From contig NC_056418.1 of the NCBI RefSeq assembly GCF_905147365.1, positions 10,539,262 to 10,603,261 on the forward strand: 64,000 nucleotides of DNA, read 5' to 3'. Every line of letters starts with the position of its first letter. Positions within the stretch are counted from its first letter, which is position 1. The notes beneath the pieces were generated by a model. It was not told the origin of the DNA and made no database searches. It saw nothing but the letters and a program-made list of their open reading frames with translations. The DNA is from Aricia agestis. Its lineage: Eukaryota; Arthropoda; Insecta; Lepidoptera; Lycaenidae. A program made the position numbers and the translations under genes. This document shows, in pieces, positions 20,201 through 28,600 of this stretch.

Positions 20201-21750
20201 CATTGACTAACAGGGCCCCCGCTACCATATTATGTGCAAGGTGTGCAATGCACACGGGCGCCATCCTCTAGGGGCGCCAAATGGCCATCTTTAGGGGTGC
20301 CAAATCGCCATCTTTAGGGGCGCCAAAACCAAGGACCCAAAAAATTTGCCTAAAGCTAAAGGGGCGTCAAAATCCTTTTTTTGCACACAGGCGCCAGTAG
20401 CCCTTACGGGGGGCCTGAGGACTAAAATGTTTATGTAAGATTGTGTTGATATTGCTCATATGTAAGTAAAATAAATCTCATTTACACTAATATTACTTTA
20501 GGGCTCAAACTTTGTTGGTGACGCAAGCCTTTTAATAAGTGAGATTTTTAAAGGCCCCCAAAAAAAAACGAATTTTCCTTTTGTCTCCAGTTGGAGGACT
20601 ATCCACGTATTATTACGTCACACAAAATTTGTTTTTATTTACATACCTTTAACATGACTGTAATTATAGTGTATTTTCATATTTAGTGTGAAAAATAAAA
20701 GCATTTAAACGAAAAACTTCCTCATTTACTTACAGGGCTTCCCCGACCACTACCTCTTCGCTGGCTCCGTGCAGGACAAGCATCGACAGGTACGGACTTT
20801 AAAATACTAATATTATAACTTCGAAAGTAGATCTGTCTGGCTGTTATCGTTTATTATTACCGATTACTTCGGCAGTCTCGTAAAACGAATCTACTAGTAC
20901 AGTGGATGACGCCCGCAATTTCGTTGCGCTAAATTCGTTTGTCGCGTGGGAACCGTATATTTTTCCGGGATGACGAGTGTCCAATGTCCTTTCCCGGGAC
21001 TTAAAATATCCTTAGCAAATTTCAGAAAAATCGGTTAAGCGGTTTGAGCGTATCAGACAGAAAGAACACGCTTTCGCATCTATAAGGCGCTTTGCAAACG
21101 ATGGGGCGGGGGGGACAATTTAACCGCGAACGCCCGTCGATGACTGCGGCTGCCCGCGCCGCGTACACAAAGTAGACGCCGTCTGCGTTACTGCATGTAA
21201 ACTGGTTTGTGTGATCCACGGCGGGCAGCCACGGACATGCCCAGTGGCGCCCAGTCCGGCCCAGTCAGCCCAGTCTTTTTGCCCGCCGTGTGCGTTGGTA
21301 ATATAGGATTCCCTTTGTGCTATCGTTCGCGGCGAAATTAACCGACCCGCCCCACCCCGTCGTCTGCAAAGCGCCTAATAGTAGTATGGATTATATCTTT
21401 CCGTAATTAATACATATGAGGGATAATACTTATTTGATAAAAATATTACAATAGTAATGCAGGTCTGCTCAACTTTGTCTGGCGTGTTGGAAATGTCTGA
21501 CAAAGACAGCAGACAATAAAAATTATATGTTGCGTAAATATTTTTAGATATTCGTTTTAACATCACAAACGAAGTGAGATTTATAATATTGCTCATAAAC
21601 CTTTTTTTGGCTGGATAAAGAGCCTCTAGCTTAATTTTAATTTGTTTTTCTTTTCATTTTTTTCAGATCGGTAATGCAGTGCCTCCACCTCTAGGAATGG
21701 CGCTAGGAAGAGAAATCAAGAAAGCTTTAAGCAAGTCAAAAGTTTTGTGA
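8266..21750 (+). CDS. Dnmt1: DNA (cytosine-5)-methyltransferase 1
   Basis: Maintenance CpG methyltransferase acting on hemimethylated DNA after replication. Exons: 8266-8322, 8948-9269, 9361-9574, 11098-14101, 16597-16777, 17991-18118, 20736-20789 and 21667-21750, all in phase, giving 1347 residues and a TGA stop. AATAAA lies at 21786 and 21798. Domains: short basic/acidic N-terminus (1-87), RFTS from about 88 to 325 (begins CNICGQYL), CXXC finger C379-C417 with KFGG, BAH1 about 465-590, BAH2 about 700-850, a GK-rich linker near 857, then the methylase with motif I DVFAGCGGLSEG, catalytic PPCQGF (C972), ENV (E1012), QTRRR (about 1054) and GNAVPPP (about 1322). All catalytic motifs are intact. 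Compared with vertebrate DNMT1, the N-terminal DMAP1-binding region is missing. Exon 4 is 3 kb long and its 3' half is strikingly GC-rich. Confidence 0.97.
8350..8452. repeat. Tandem duplication (2 x ~52 bp) in Dnmt1 intron 1
   Basis: AAAAATTCTCGTGTCA...GCGAACTCCTCCAAAA occurs twice head-to-tail, with a few substitutions, about 30 bp after the exon 1 splice donor. Confidence 0.75.
8451..8526. repeat. Mini inverted-repeat unit shared with 41514-41601
   Basis: The run from TTAACCCATCAATCCCCAAG to GATGGAGGTGTTAA recurs near-identically 33 kb away, where it also holds an extra palindrome GGCAGCCGGCTGCC. The ends are loosely inverted (GTTAA..CC / GG..TTAA). Probably a very short MITE. Confidence 0.5.
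8558..8738. mobile_element. MITE family D, copy D1 (Dnmt1 intron 1)
   Basis: Inverted ends GTACATCGAGGAAGTTGATT and AATCAACTTCTCTGATAGTAC. Family D has seven copies in the window. This copy has a direct duplication of the roughly 31-bp segment TTATTTGGTCGAATATGTCA plus flank. TA at both tips may be the target duplication of a Tc1/mariner-type element. Confidence 0.8.
9729..10680 (-). pseudogene. Jockey-type LINE reverse transcriptase fragment, Dnmt1 intron 3
   Basis: Antisense to Dnmt1. Read on the minus strand from 10680 it gives, in broken frames, RT blocks FGLREVHRTTEQVHRI, AAFLDIFQAFDRVW (motif A, with the catalytic Asp) and GVLQGSVMGLILYLIY, then the C-terminal LWRTAAKSNIGILQRFQSKV. Two open stretches remain (10288-10491 and 9729-10001), separated by frameshifts. 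It is a dead insertion. Confidence 0.88.
10700..10860. repeat. Retroelement-derived repeat, copy 1
   Basis: The stretch TCGATTTATCGCCCCCGAAA...GAAAATCGTTGGAGCCGATT recurs in inverted orientation at 52205-52350. No coding content. Confidence 0.6.
14195..14572. mobile_element. Foldback element with ~135-bp arms, Dnmt1 intron 4
   Basis: The left arm (from TAACAAAAAATTAAAACC through TTTTTCCGTATTCGGCTAAA) is repeated, inverted and nearly exact, on the right, with about 100 bp between. The ends hold the CCGACTTCCAAGG/CCTTGGAAGTC pair. Other copies of the tail motif GGAAGTCGGTTAAAA occur near 16380. Confidence 0.8.
14573..15600. other. Middle of Dnmt1 intron 4
   Basis: AT-rich intron sequence. Around 15127-15160, AGCTCACCGGTGAGCGAGACACAATAG recurs inverted at 44526-44560 next to a LINE tail. 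No ORF, RNA gene or clear inverted repeat was seen in the rest. Confidence 0.5.
15625..15780. repeat. Repeat K left end plus short CCTAA array
   Basis: AAATCGGCCCAGTGCGAGTC and GGGTTCCGTACC match the left end of repeat K (54431-54863). Then come GC-rich CGCTCGCTGCGCTCGCTCGG and three head-to-tail AACCT units at 15761-15775, the complement of the insect telomere repeat TTAGG. Confidence 0.55.
16040..16386 (+). repeat. Retroelement-like repeat V, copy V1
   Basis: Shares, with divergence, the 38580-39033 copy: GATGATGATGAATGTAATTT, GAGTTCCCTCGATTACTCAT and the terminal CTCCTTTTTGGAAGTCGGTT. An A-rich terminus after GGTT suggests a retroposed 3' end. Lies in Dnmt1 intron 4. Confidence 0.55.
16803..17191. 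mobile_element. MITE (TIR CCGCAGATATACAATTTC) interrupted by D2
   Basis: CACCGCAGATATACAATTTC...AAGTTGGCCGACTA at the left is matched by TAGTTGGCCAACTTGAAATT...GTCTGCGGTCGC at the right. The middle is split by MITE D2 (16929-17090). Dnmt1 intron 5. Confidence 0.7.
16929..17090. mobile_element. MITE family D, copy D2
   Basis: A clean 162-bp copy with ends GTACCATCGAGGAAGTTGAT and ATCAACTGCTCTGATAGTAC. It is nested in the older MITE of 16803-17191. Confidence 0.85.
17270..17545 (-). repeat. Retroposon repeat F, copy F1
   Basis: Reads on the minus strand from GTGGGAGAGCCATGCTTCGG through CGAGTGAGTGAGTTTACCGG, a TACCCTCCCCTATTCCCTT-type low-complexity tract and AAGAGCTGCAGGTGCG complements. A second copy lies at 25945-26195. 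A recurrent lepidopteran retroposon sequence; the parent is unknown to me. Confidence 0.6.
18479..18697 (-). other. Possible 3' UTR and poly(A) of the helicase insertion
   Basis: Downstream of the helicase stop on the minus strand there is AATAAA at 18572-18577 and then a run of 12-14 A at 18479-18492. This order (stop, AATAAA, A-run) is what a reverse-transcribed polyadenylated RNA would leave. No target duplication was found on the far side. Confidence 0.35.
18697..19671 (-). CDS. Endogenous virus-like superfamily-1 RNA helicase
   Basis: Intact 324-codon ORF (ATG to TAG), antisense within Dnmt1 intron 6. It is a complete SF1 helicase of the alphavirus-like group (Viral_helicase1 type). Walker A is GVPGCGKTT (37-45), Walker B LIVDEA (103-108), motif III GDINQL (132-137), motif V TIHEAQGLT (204-212) and motif VI VAISRHT (237-243). 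The GDINQLPFI form is like the replicase helicases of virga-, kita- and negevirus-like positive-strand RNA viruses of plants and insects. No methyltransferase or polymerase domain is adjacent, so this is a helicase module only. I recall reports of such helicases inside insect retrotransposon proteins, so capture through a retroelement is an alternative to direct endogenisation. The absence of stops suggests either recent arrival or selection. Whether it is expressed is unknown. Confidence 0.9.
   Translation of the reverse strand: MLEDRILEMAEVLSGDPESSMDWDIFAKPINYSWVNGVPGCGKTTWIINNFNEETDVIITTTIEAAEDLKQRLSLRTGNKVKDKVRTMASLLVNGTKETYKKLIVDEALMNHFGSIVMANQLTGANDVILIGDINQLPFIERENLFKLNYTRPNLVTSITQEKYTGARIPKANLNTLYLVHTQEEKAALTNTGYGSGTDSRVLTIHEAQGLTSPSVIIIQTKSGKLAIHDSVPHAVVAISRHTNTCVYYTDTDGDAVASFIKRATEVSTEHIRDYNIKMAIKDRNDKVLSHMAGRFDTERYLFNTLETPPSLSDPSPPSQCHNI
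19885..20130. mobile_element. MITE L1, GC-rich 39-bp inverted ends
   Basis: CCAGTCCACACGACGCGTTG...CGCAGCGCTGCCG at the left pairs with CGGCAGCGCTGCGTCGATGC...CGTATGGACTGG at the right. It abuts the damaged right end of the hAT-like element. No coding content. Confidence 0.8.
20262..20330. repeat. Short tandem array, ~23-bp unit
   Basis: About three units of GCCATCTTTAGGGGYGCCAAAT in Dnmt1 intron 6, just outside the outer element's right end. Confidence 0.7.
20895..21395 (-). mobile_element. Helitron-like non-autonomous element split by MITE Z1
   Basis: In reverse sense it carries the recurrent lepidopteran ends: TACTAATATTATAAATGCGAAAG-type at one side (broken by Z1) and CGCGACAAACGAATTTAGCG...GCGGGCGTCATC..CTAGT at the other. 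Related sequences lie at 25058-25256, 52380-52445, 54860-54975 and 63055-63270. The CTAG-type end fits Helitrons, but no Rep/helicase is present. Dnmt1 intron 7. Confidence 0.55.
21085..21376. mobile_element. MITE Z1, PIF/Harbinger-like with TAA duplication
   Basis: GGCGCTTTGCAAACGATGGG...AACCGCGAACG at the left pairs with CGTTCGCGGCGAAATTAACC...GTCTGCAAAGCGCC at the right, about 47-bp ends. TAA flanks both sides as a direct duplication. It sits inside the Helitron-like element, splitting its TATAATATTAGTATGG end. Confidence 0.85.
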
Positions 21751-21880
21751 TATTTTCTGATAACTTTTAATTTTTTGACGAAACTAATAAATAGTTTAAT
21801 AAATGCTGAGTTTTATTGCTACAATTTGCTGTCTTTAATAAGTATTTTAGAAAAGTCTCAAAAGTGCGCTACTATAGGTT

Positions 21881-22092
21881 TACCATAATCTGATGGCAAA
21901 ATGTGAGAAAATAAATTGACTCTAGCAATACCGGGGTAATTGGAATAAAACATTTTGATCTTTTTGTTTTTCTTATAGCGGCTGATTATGTGTTTTAACA
22001 ATTTAACAGTTTTTGCAAATATAAAAATTTATCCAATGATCAAGGATATTTTTTTAAAATCTGCTGTCAAAAATTGTCATCAGATCCTGGTA
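21881..22092. mobile_element. MITE family C, copy C1
   Basis: Uninterrupted 212-bp reference copy. Ends are TACCATAATCTGATGGCAAA and its loose complement GTCATCAGATCCTGGTA. Internal blocks GAGAAAATAAATTGACTCTA and CCAATGATCAAGGATAT are shared with C2 at 37813-38353. Confidence 0.8.
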
Positions 22093-22225
22093 AAAATTGT
22101 CATAGTTACCACTTACCGCCAAGTATGTCGATATTACAGTTATCCAAAACAAACCAATCAAAAGAAAAGGGATTTTGAACTATCAACATGAGCGTACCCA
22201 GGATTTTAGCTAGGGAGAGGGCAGC

Positions 22226-22330
22226 GTGCGAGTTTCTTACGCCGGTTCTTCTCGCCGGGGTAGTTCCCGAACCGGTGGTAGGCATCAGGTAGACATTCTG
22301 AAAAAATTTGATTCAAATTTACTCAGAAAT
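22226..22330. repeat. Retroelement 3'-tail repeat (copy 2)
   Basis: Same block as 6950-7060 (GTGCGAGTTTCTTACGCCGG, GTTCCCGAACCGGTGGTAGG) with an AT-rich tail containing AATAAA. It is fuller here, retaining TTCTTCTCGCCGGGG. Confidence 0.6.
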
Positions 22331-22677
22331 AAAACATTTTTTATTTTTATTTTTTATAGCATACCTGTTTCGAGAAGATGGCCGGTCTGGTATATTAAAA
22401 CATGAAAATTGACTTATTAATCTGACTGAAGTGACATTTTGTTTCCAACACTTTATTTTGCGCAGAGTAGGAAACACGTTTTTATTCCCACTTGTTAGGA
22501 AAATTTACGTTTATTTTATCTTCCAGGGGGGGGGGGGGAAGAGGCAGCTGTCCCCCTACCCCTACTTGGGTACGCCCATGATAAACATCATTAAGAAGTT
22601 TTATGTTTAGATTGTATTTTGCGTTTTATACCTATGTTGTAAAAACAGGCAATAATACACTAAAGTCTGATTAAAAT

Positions 22678-25600
22678 TTATTTACTTTTAATATTTTTCG
22701 ACTTTCTCTTGATATTTTTCACTAAAATGTCTAGTTCAATGTCTTCCTTACATTTTTTTGGCGTGGGTACCGAGTCCGGTAAATCGACGGGTCTCCTCTT
22801 TAATTTCTCTTGTATCAGCTTCTCCATATTCTTCGTCTTTTTGAAATTAGGGTCACTAGGGTCTATATTGAAATGGTGCGACTCGTACAAAGCGGCGAAT
22901 CTATTGTCGTTGAGATCCATATCGAAATCGGGCAACTTTTCCTTTTGTTCCTTCATTTTTTCCCGCAGCTTCTTTTTCCTTTTGGATTTCTTGCTCGCGT
23001 CCTCCGACTCTTGTATTTTCTTGAGGCTGAAATGTTCTTTGCCATCGTCGTCGTCGAGAAGGAGTTCCAGTTCTGCTTTTCTCTTCTCTTCTTCTGCATC
23101 GGATCGTTCGTCGCTGGATTCTTTCTTGTTTTTAGACTTTTTACTCTTGAATTCTGGTTTGTTGAATTCTTCTGCGAAGTAGGGGTCGTTCATGTCGACG
23201 TCTGACGGCACGTCGTCATCACTATCGACGCCGTCGCCGTCTTCTGTGTTTTGTTTCTTTTGCATTTTCCTCTGCTTCTTCTTTTCCTTTCTCTTCTGTA
23301 TGATTTTTTCGAAAGGCGTCAAAGTCTTCGTGTCTGAAATTAAATAAAATATGATAGTATGTTTATGTTTATGATTAATAGTAATGTTCTTTCACAGTGA
23401 AAGCAAAGATTACGCTTACGTATTAATTTTCTCCCGTGCAATTAAAAATAGTAAAACAATAAATATTGAAAATTCTATTTTACGTTTTATCCTTGTATTA
23501 CAAACCTTTTCAAATGTAAGTGAATACGTGAGTTGAAGAATACAATAAGTAACATTAATTTGTAACATTTACAAATTTTTTCCCTCACAATTTGAACATA
23601 CCTTGTAACTTATTTACTTCATCACCTTGTAATGTATCTGGCTACACACAAAATGCACATTTTTTTATTTGAAATCATTTTTTCAGCCTTAATGCAAAAA
23701 ACGGCATTTTTACTGTTACTTATTGTGTTCTTCCACTCAGGTCTTCAAATGTGACAAGGTAACATTGTAGCTGAGTATCTGTATTTTACTCACCTTCGTT
23801 GATCTTTTTCTTGATTAACTCCTCAGCCTTCTCCTTGATCCCGACTCCCCAGCTAATTTCCATCTCCATGTCTTTGTTGTTTTTCTTTTCCTCTTTCTTT
23901 TCAATGTCTTGTAACAACATTTTATACTTTTGTATGGGATCATCAGTTTCATTATCCGATTGGGGTAAATCTTCCTTTTCTGACGCTTCATCTGAAATTT
24001 TACAATTAGTTTTATATTTTAACAATAAAATAGATATGTATTCGTGAGAGAGTCACGAGGTGTATTTTAGTTATGGGTTAATTAAATAATAAATTAAATT
24101 AATATTCTAATATACAGGGTGTAACAAAAATAAGTAATAATACTTTAGGGTGTGTACGTATTCCTTGTAGAGAGTTCACTGTGAAAGTAGCAGCGCTGAA
24201 AGACAAAAATTTTTTTTTACTTTTGTATGCGGAAACTCGGCCCTTGCCTATACAAAAGTGAAAAAAAATATCGTCTTTCAGAGCTGCTACTTTCACAGTG
24301 AACTCTCTACAAGGAACACATACACACCCTAAAGTATTATCACTTATTTTTGTTACACCCTGCTCCTTTGCTCGCATAGCCAGTGGTACGGATGACCAAC
24401 ACGAGTTACAACTGACAAGAGATATGGTGCAGGACCTATTTTTAACAACTTCTAAAGCATGGACCATCATATTTAATGTAAGACATTTTTCAGCCTGCAT
24501 TGTCCTAACCAAAATTAAAAACATTTTTCCGAGTCAAGAGCATGGAGTACAGCTCTGGATTTATGTAAAAAAAATATATACTCATAAAAATATAAATCCG
24601 TCCCTGGCCTTGTACCATGAAACTGTTTTGAGACTCAAATAATCGGACGAAAATGTTGCGTCCTACTCTAACAAACGTGAAATGACGTTGTTAGAGCAGG
24701 ACGCAGCATTCTCGTCCGATTGTTTGAGTCTCAAAATAGTTTCGTAGTAGGCCTACAGTAGGCATGGACATATCCATACCTTCACTACTCGAAGCCAGGT
24801 ACTCGTTAAGGTCATCGTTGATATTCCCTGTGAGCGCGTCCCGGATGGCCTCTGTGCGGTTGGGGTTGGTGGTGTCCCACGTCAGATCCACCTTGGCCTG
24901 CTGCAGCGCCGTCGTCGTAAACAGCCGCGGCTTGTACTTCTTAAGGTCCGGCAGTTTGTCACACCTCTCTCGCTGCTCCTGAAAAGACATGTGGTTTGTT
25001 ACAGTAAAAATATCATACCCTCCTTTCCTAGTATACAAAATACAAATCCATACTTCTCCATACTTAATATTATAAATGCGAAAGTATGTCTGTCTGTCTA
25101 TTACCTATTCACGCCAAAACCGCTAAACCGATTTTGCTGGGTACGGATATACTTTAAAAGGGAAAGAACATAGGATACTTTTTTCCCCGGAAAAATGTAC
25201 GGTTCCCGCGCGATAAACGAATTTTGGCGCAACGGAGTTGCGGGCGTCATCTAGTATAATATAAGGCTTCAGTCTCGATCGAGGAAGTTGATTCCTATGC
25301 AATTGACAGTTATTTGGTCGAATATGTCAATTCAATGTTAATTCGTATATATTAAGAGGATTCCACACCGCCATTTTTTCCATACAAACGTTGTCTCCTG
25401 TTTCCTCCCTGGATAATGCTAGTAGAGTTATAATTTTTTTCCTGAATATCTACGGCCACTAATACAATGGTCCCTGTTTTCTTTTTTTTCATAATTTAAT
25501 TATTAAATAAGATATAAACGTTCAAAAACCTAAAAAAATGGCCAGATTTTCCGCTGTGTTCAAACGTCCAGAAAACAGATTTGGCTAGATTATACAAAAA

Positions 25601-28600
25601 AAAGCAAAACATAGGAACACAGCTCAAGCCTTTTTTAAATCTTTAATGAAAAAACTACTTGAATCGGTTAAGTTTTGGAGAAGGAATCAGGGGACAACGA
25701 ATCGTTGATTTTCTGGATTTTCAGCAGTTGTCTCTATCGCGTTCTGCGGTATAGGCTTGAGGTAAGGGAGACAGCTATAGATATTACACGTACTTTCTTT
25801 TCATTTCTCTAGCCCCTGGTGTATCCTCTTAAGTCTATGGTTAATTGTGATCTGTCAGCTGGGTTTGACGTAACGCAACCAAACTACTTAGGTCCCCGAT
25901 TTGCATAGGAATCAACTTCTCTGATAGTACTATCAGAGAAGTTTATACGTGGGAGAGCCATGCTTCGGCACGAATGGGCCGGCTCGACCGGAGAAATACC
26001 ACGTTCTCACAGAAAACCGGCGTGAAACAGCGCTTGCGCTGTGTTTCGCCGAGTGAGTGAGTTTACCAGAGGCCCAAGACCCTATTCCCTTTCCTACCCT
26101 CCCCTATTCCCTTCCCATCCCTACCCTCCCCTATTACTCTATTCTTTCTTAAAAGGCCGGCAACGCACCTGCAGCTCTTTTGATGCTCCCTTATTTCATA
26201 AAAAAAAAGAAGTTGATTCCTAGGCAGATGGGGGACCTACGTAGTTTGGTCGCGTTACGTCAAACCCAGCCGACTGATCAGAATCAACATTGAATTGCCA
26301 TGAGCCGACCAAATGACATAGGTCCGTCCGTAGGAATCAATTTCCTCGATGGTATTATGCCGCTCGGTTTTTGAGGCGCCCTCCGTGTGATTTCGGGACT
26401 GAAGCCTAGGTATGCATACTCAAAGAAGTTGATTCCTGTGCAGACTGGGGACCTATGTAGTTTGGTCACGTTAAGTCAAACCCAGCCGACAGATCACATA
26501 ACATTGAATTGACATGATCCGACCAAATGACGTTGGTCTGTCAACTGCCTAGGAATCAATTTCCTCGATGGTACATGATGCCCGCTACTTCGTAAGGGGG
26601 CATTTTCAAAAAAATGTGTACCCCTGGTTTTTACCTTGTCCCTTGACTTCGCTACAGATTATTTGTAAAAAATTACATACTAACATTTTGTAATTTTAAT
26701 GTAGGAGCATAAACAAGTTTTCTTTTATTAAAATACATTCACGTTTGTATATAATTTTATTTAGTATGAGATTTATAAGGGTTTTTAAGTACCGAAACCT
26801 ATTAAATTCACCTGTCCCCTTCCCAGAAGTTGTAACAAAATCTTTAATAACTATTTTTTTTCTTAAAGTAAGTTACTTAAAAAACATATGTTAGATTCTT
26901 AAATACTTAATGTATCAATTGAATGTCTTGTTATTGAAAAATCTAACATAATTTAACTACAAATTAATTAAAATTATAATCATGAAAAAACAACCCGGCC
27001 GGAATGTTCGGTTTAGTGACCGTTTTTTTTAGTTTTATAAACATACTACAAAAATATTTTCGGCACTAAATGATAGCACTATATTTCATTGTACATCGAG
27101 AAACTTCAATTTAAATTTAGTAGTTAAAAATCTGCTACAAGACGCGGACGCAGGTTGGATGGTTCTTCAGGAACGGTTTATTTGTTCAGATAAGTGACCA
27201 TATTTTGTAAGCATTATTATACTTTCTCCAACTGTTTTTACTGTTGACACGTTGCAAAATTAGTTTAGTATTTAGTATAAAAAATGAAATTGTGATAACT
27301 ATTATCGGTTATTTACAAACACTTTAAAAGTAAAAGAAAGTAATATTACGTGACTTCCGACTTGTGACTTTTCGTATGGTCACATATAATGGAACGGACA
27401 AGTCACAACAGGCGGAAAGCATAAGGCTTAGTTCACATTTTAAATTAATTATTTTTTTATTCACAGATTTTATTAAGAAAATTGGAGATTTTTAAACTGG
27501 TACGATTAACGTACAAATATATTTTTTATTACTTATGTGTTAAGGTGACGCCGCGTTAAAGTAAAAAACCGTTTTGGATATGTTTTAGATTGCTAGTTTT
27601 CTATGAAAGGCCGGCCCGGCCTCTCACAGAAAACAAGCAATGGAACAGCAAAAAATGGAAAGGGCGTAAGCGACAAAATAGTTTTGTCGCGTAATTTAAA
27701 AACCATAAATACATTTCATATAAGCTATGGGCAAATTAAAGTGTATGCTTGAACCAATCCATGTACATTTTTGGAAGCTTAAATCACTCTCCTCTGTAGG
27801 GAAAAATAGGAATCCTTTTTTTTTACACAGGTCTATTTGATTGATTATTCTGTGTTATAAAAGTTGACCAATCGTGTTATGCTATGGGTAAATCAAAGAC
27901 AAAGACATGATAAATACTGCCAATGAACTTTAATTTCTTAGCTTTAGTTATTGCTGAGAAAAATCGATATCGCTACAGCCAAATCATAAAGGCGTCGACT
28001 TTACTTAACAATAACAAATATACTATTTAAAATTTAAGTACCTAAAAGTTTTATGTTTTTTAAAAATTTTGATTTTATTTCCACTACTTTTCTATCAGTA
28101 AAGTTGAAAATCATTTTGTGTCGTTGATATTTGCAGATTTATAATAACTAGACATCAGATTATATGCATTTGCATACTTGCATATGCAAATGCATATAAT
28201 GTCACTTTTTAGGCGATAGTGCATATTTTGGCAATTTTTCGTTGATAGTGCATATTTCGGTAGTTTAACTTCCATGGGCATTAAGATTGCAATCGGAAAA
28301 TGTTGGTAGAAAATTATTATTGGCGTATAATAAATAAATAAAAAGTCTTTATTTCAAGAAATTAAAAATCCTGGATTTTATGAAATTATAAAAATTGGCG
28401 CTTTTATTAATGTCACTACCGGAAAAGTCTTCAAAAAAATAATAAATTTTAATATTAAGTGACTTTTGATTGTGCATATTTTGTGCATTTTTCGACCATT
28501 TTTCGTGCATATTTGCATGGATATTTCGGCACTTTGATCGTGCATATAATCCGATGTCATTAATAACTTAGGAATTCGTAGACATGTGAACACATCTTTA

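Larger units (their letters stand above)
18182..20206. mobile_element. Outer inverted-repeat element around the helicase, Dnmt1 intron 6
   Basis: AATGAGGGTGTTTGACATTC...TTGCCACCAG at the left end matches, inverted with few changes, CTGGTGGCAAGAAGAATTTC...AAACACCCTCATT at the right. This 2-kb unit encloses the hAT-like element, the viral helicase ORF and a further MITE. It has no transposase of its own. Confidence 0.65.
21751..22677. other. Dnmt1/Esf1 convergent spacer
   Basis: Holds Dnmt1 AATAAA signals (21786, 21798), MITE C1 (21881-22092), a retroelement tail repeat (22226-22330) and a 12-G run near 22527. No gene was seen. Confidence 0.6.

Noticed and set aside
22709..23205. Plus-strand frames of 131-157 codons opposite Esf1 exon 8
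   Set aside because: Serine/phenylalanine-rich complement of lysine/glutamate codons; no independent evidence.
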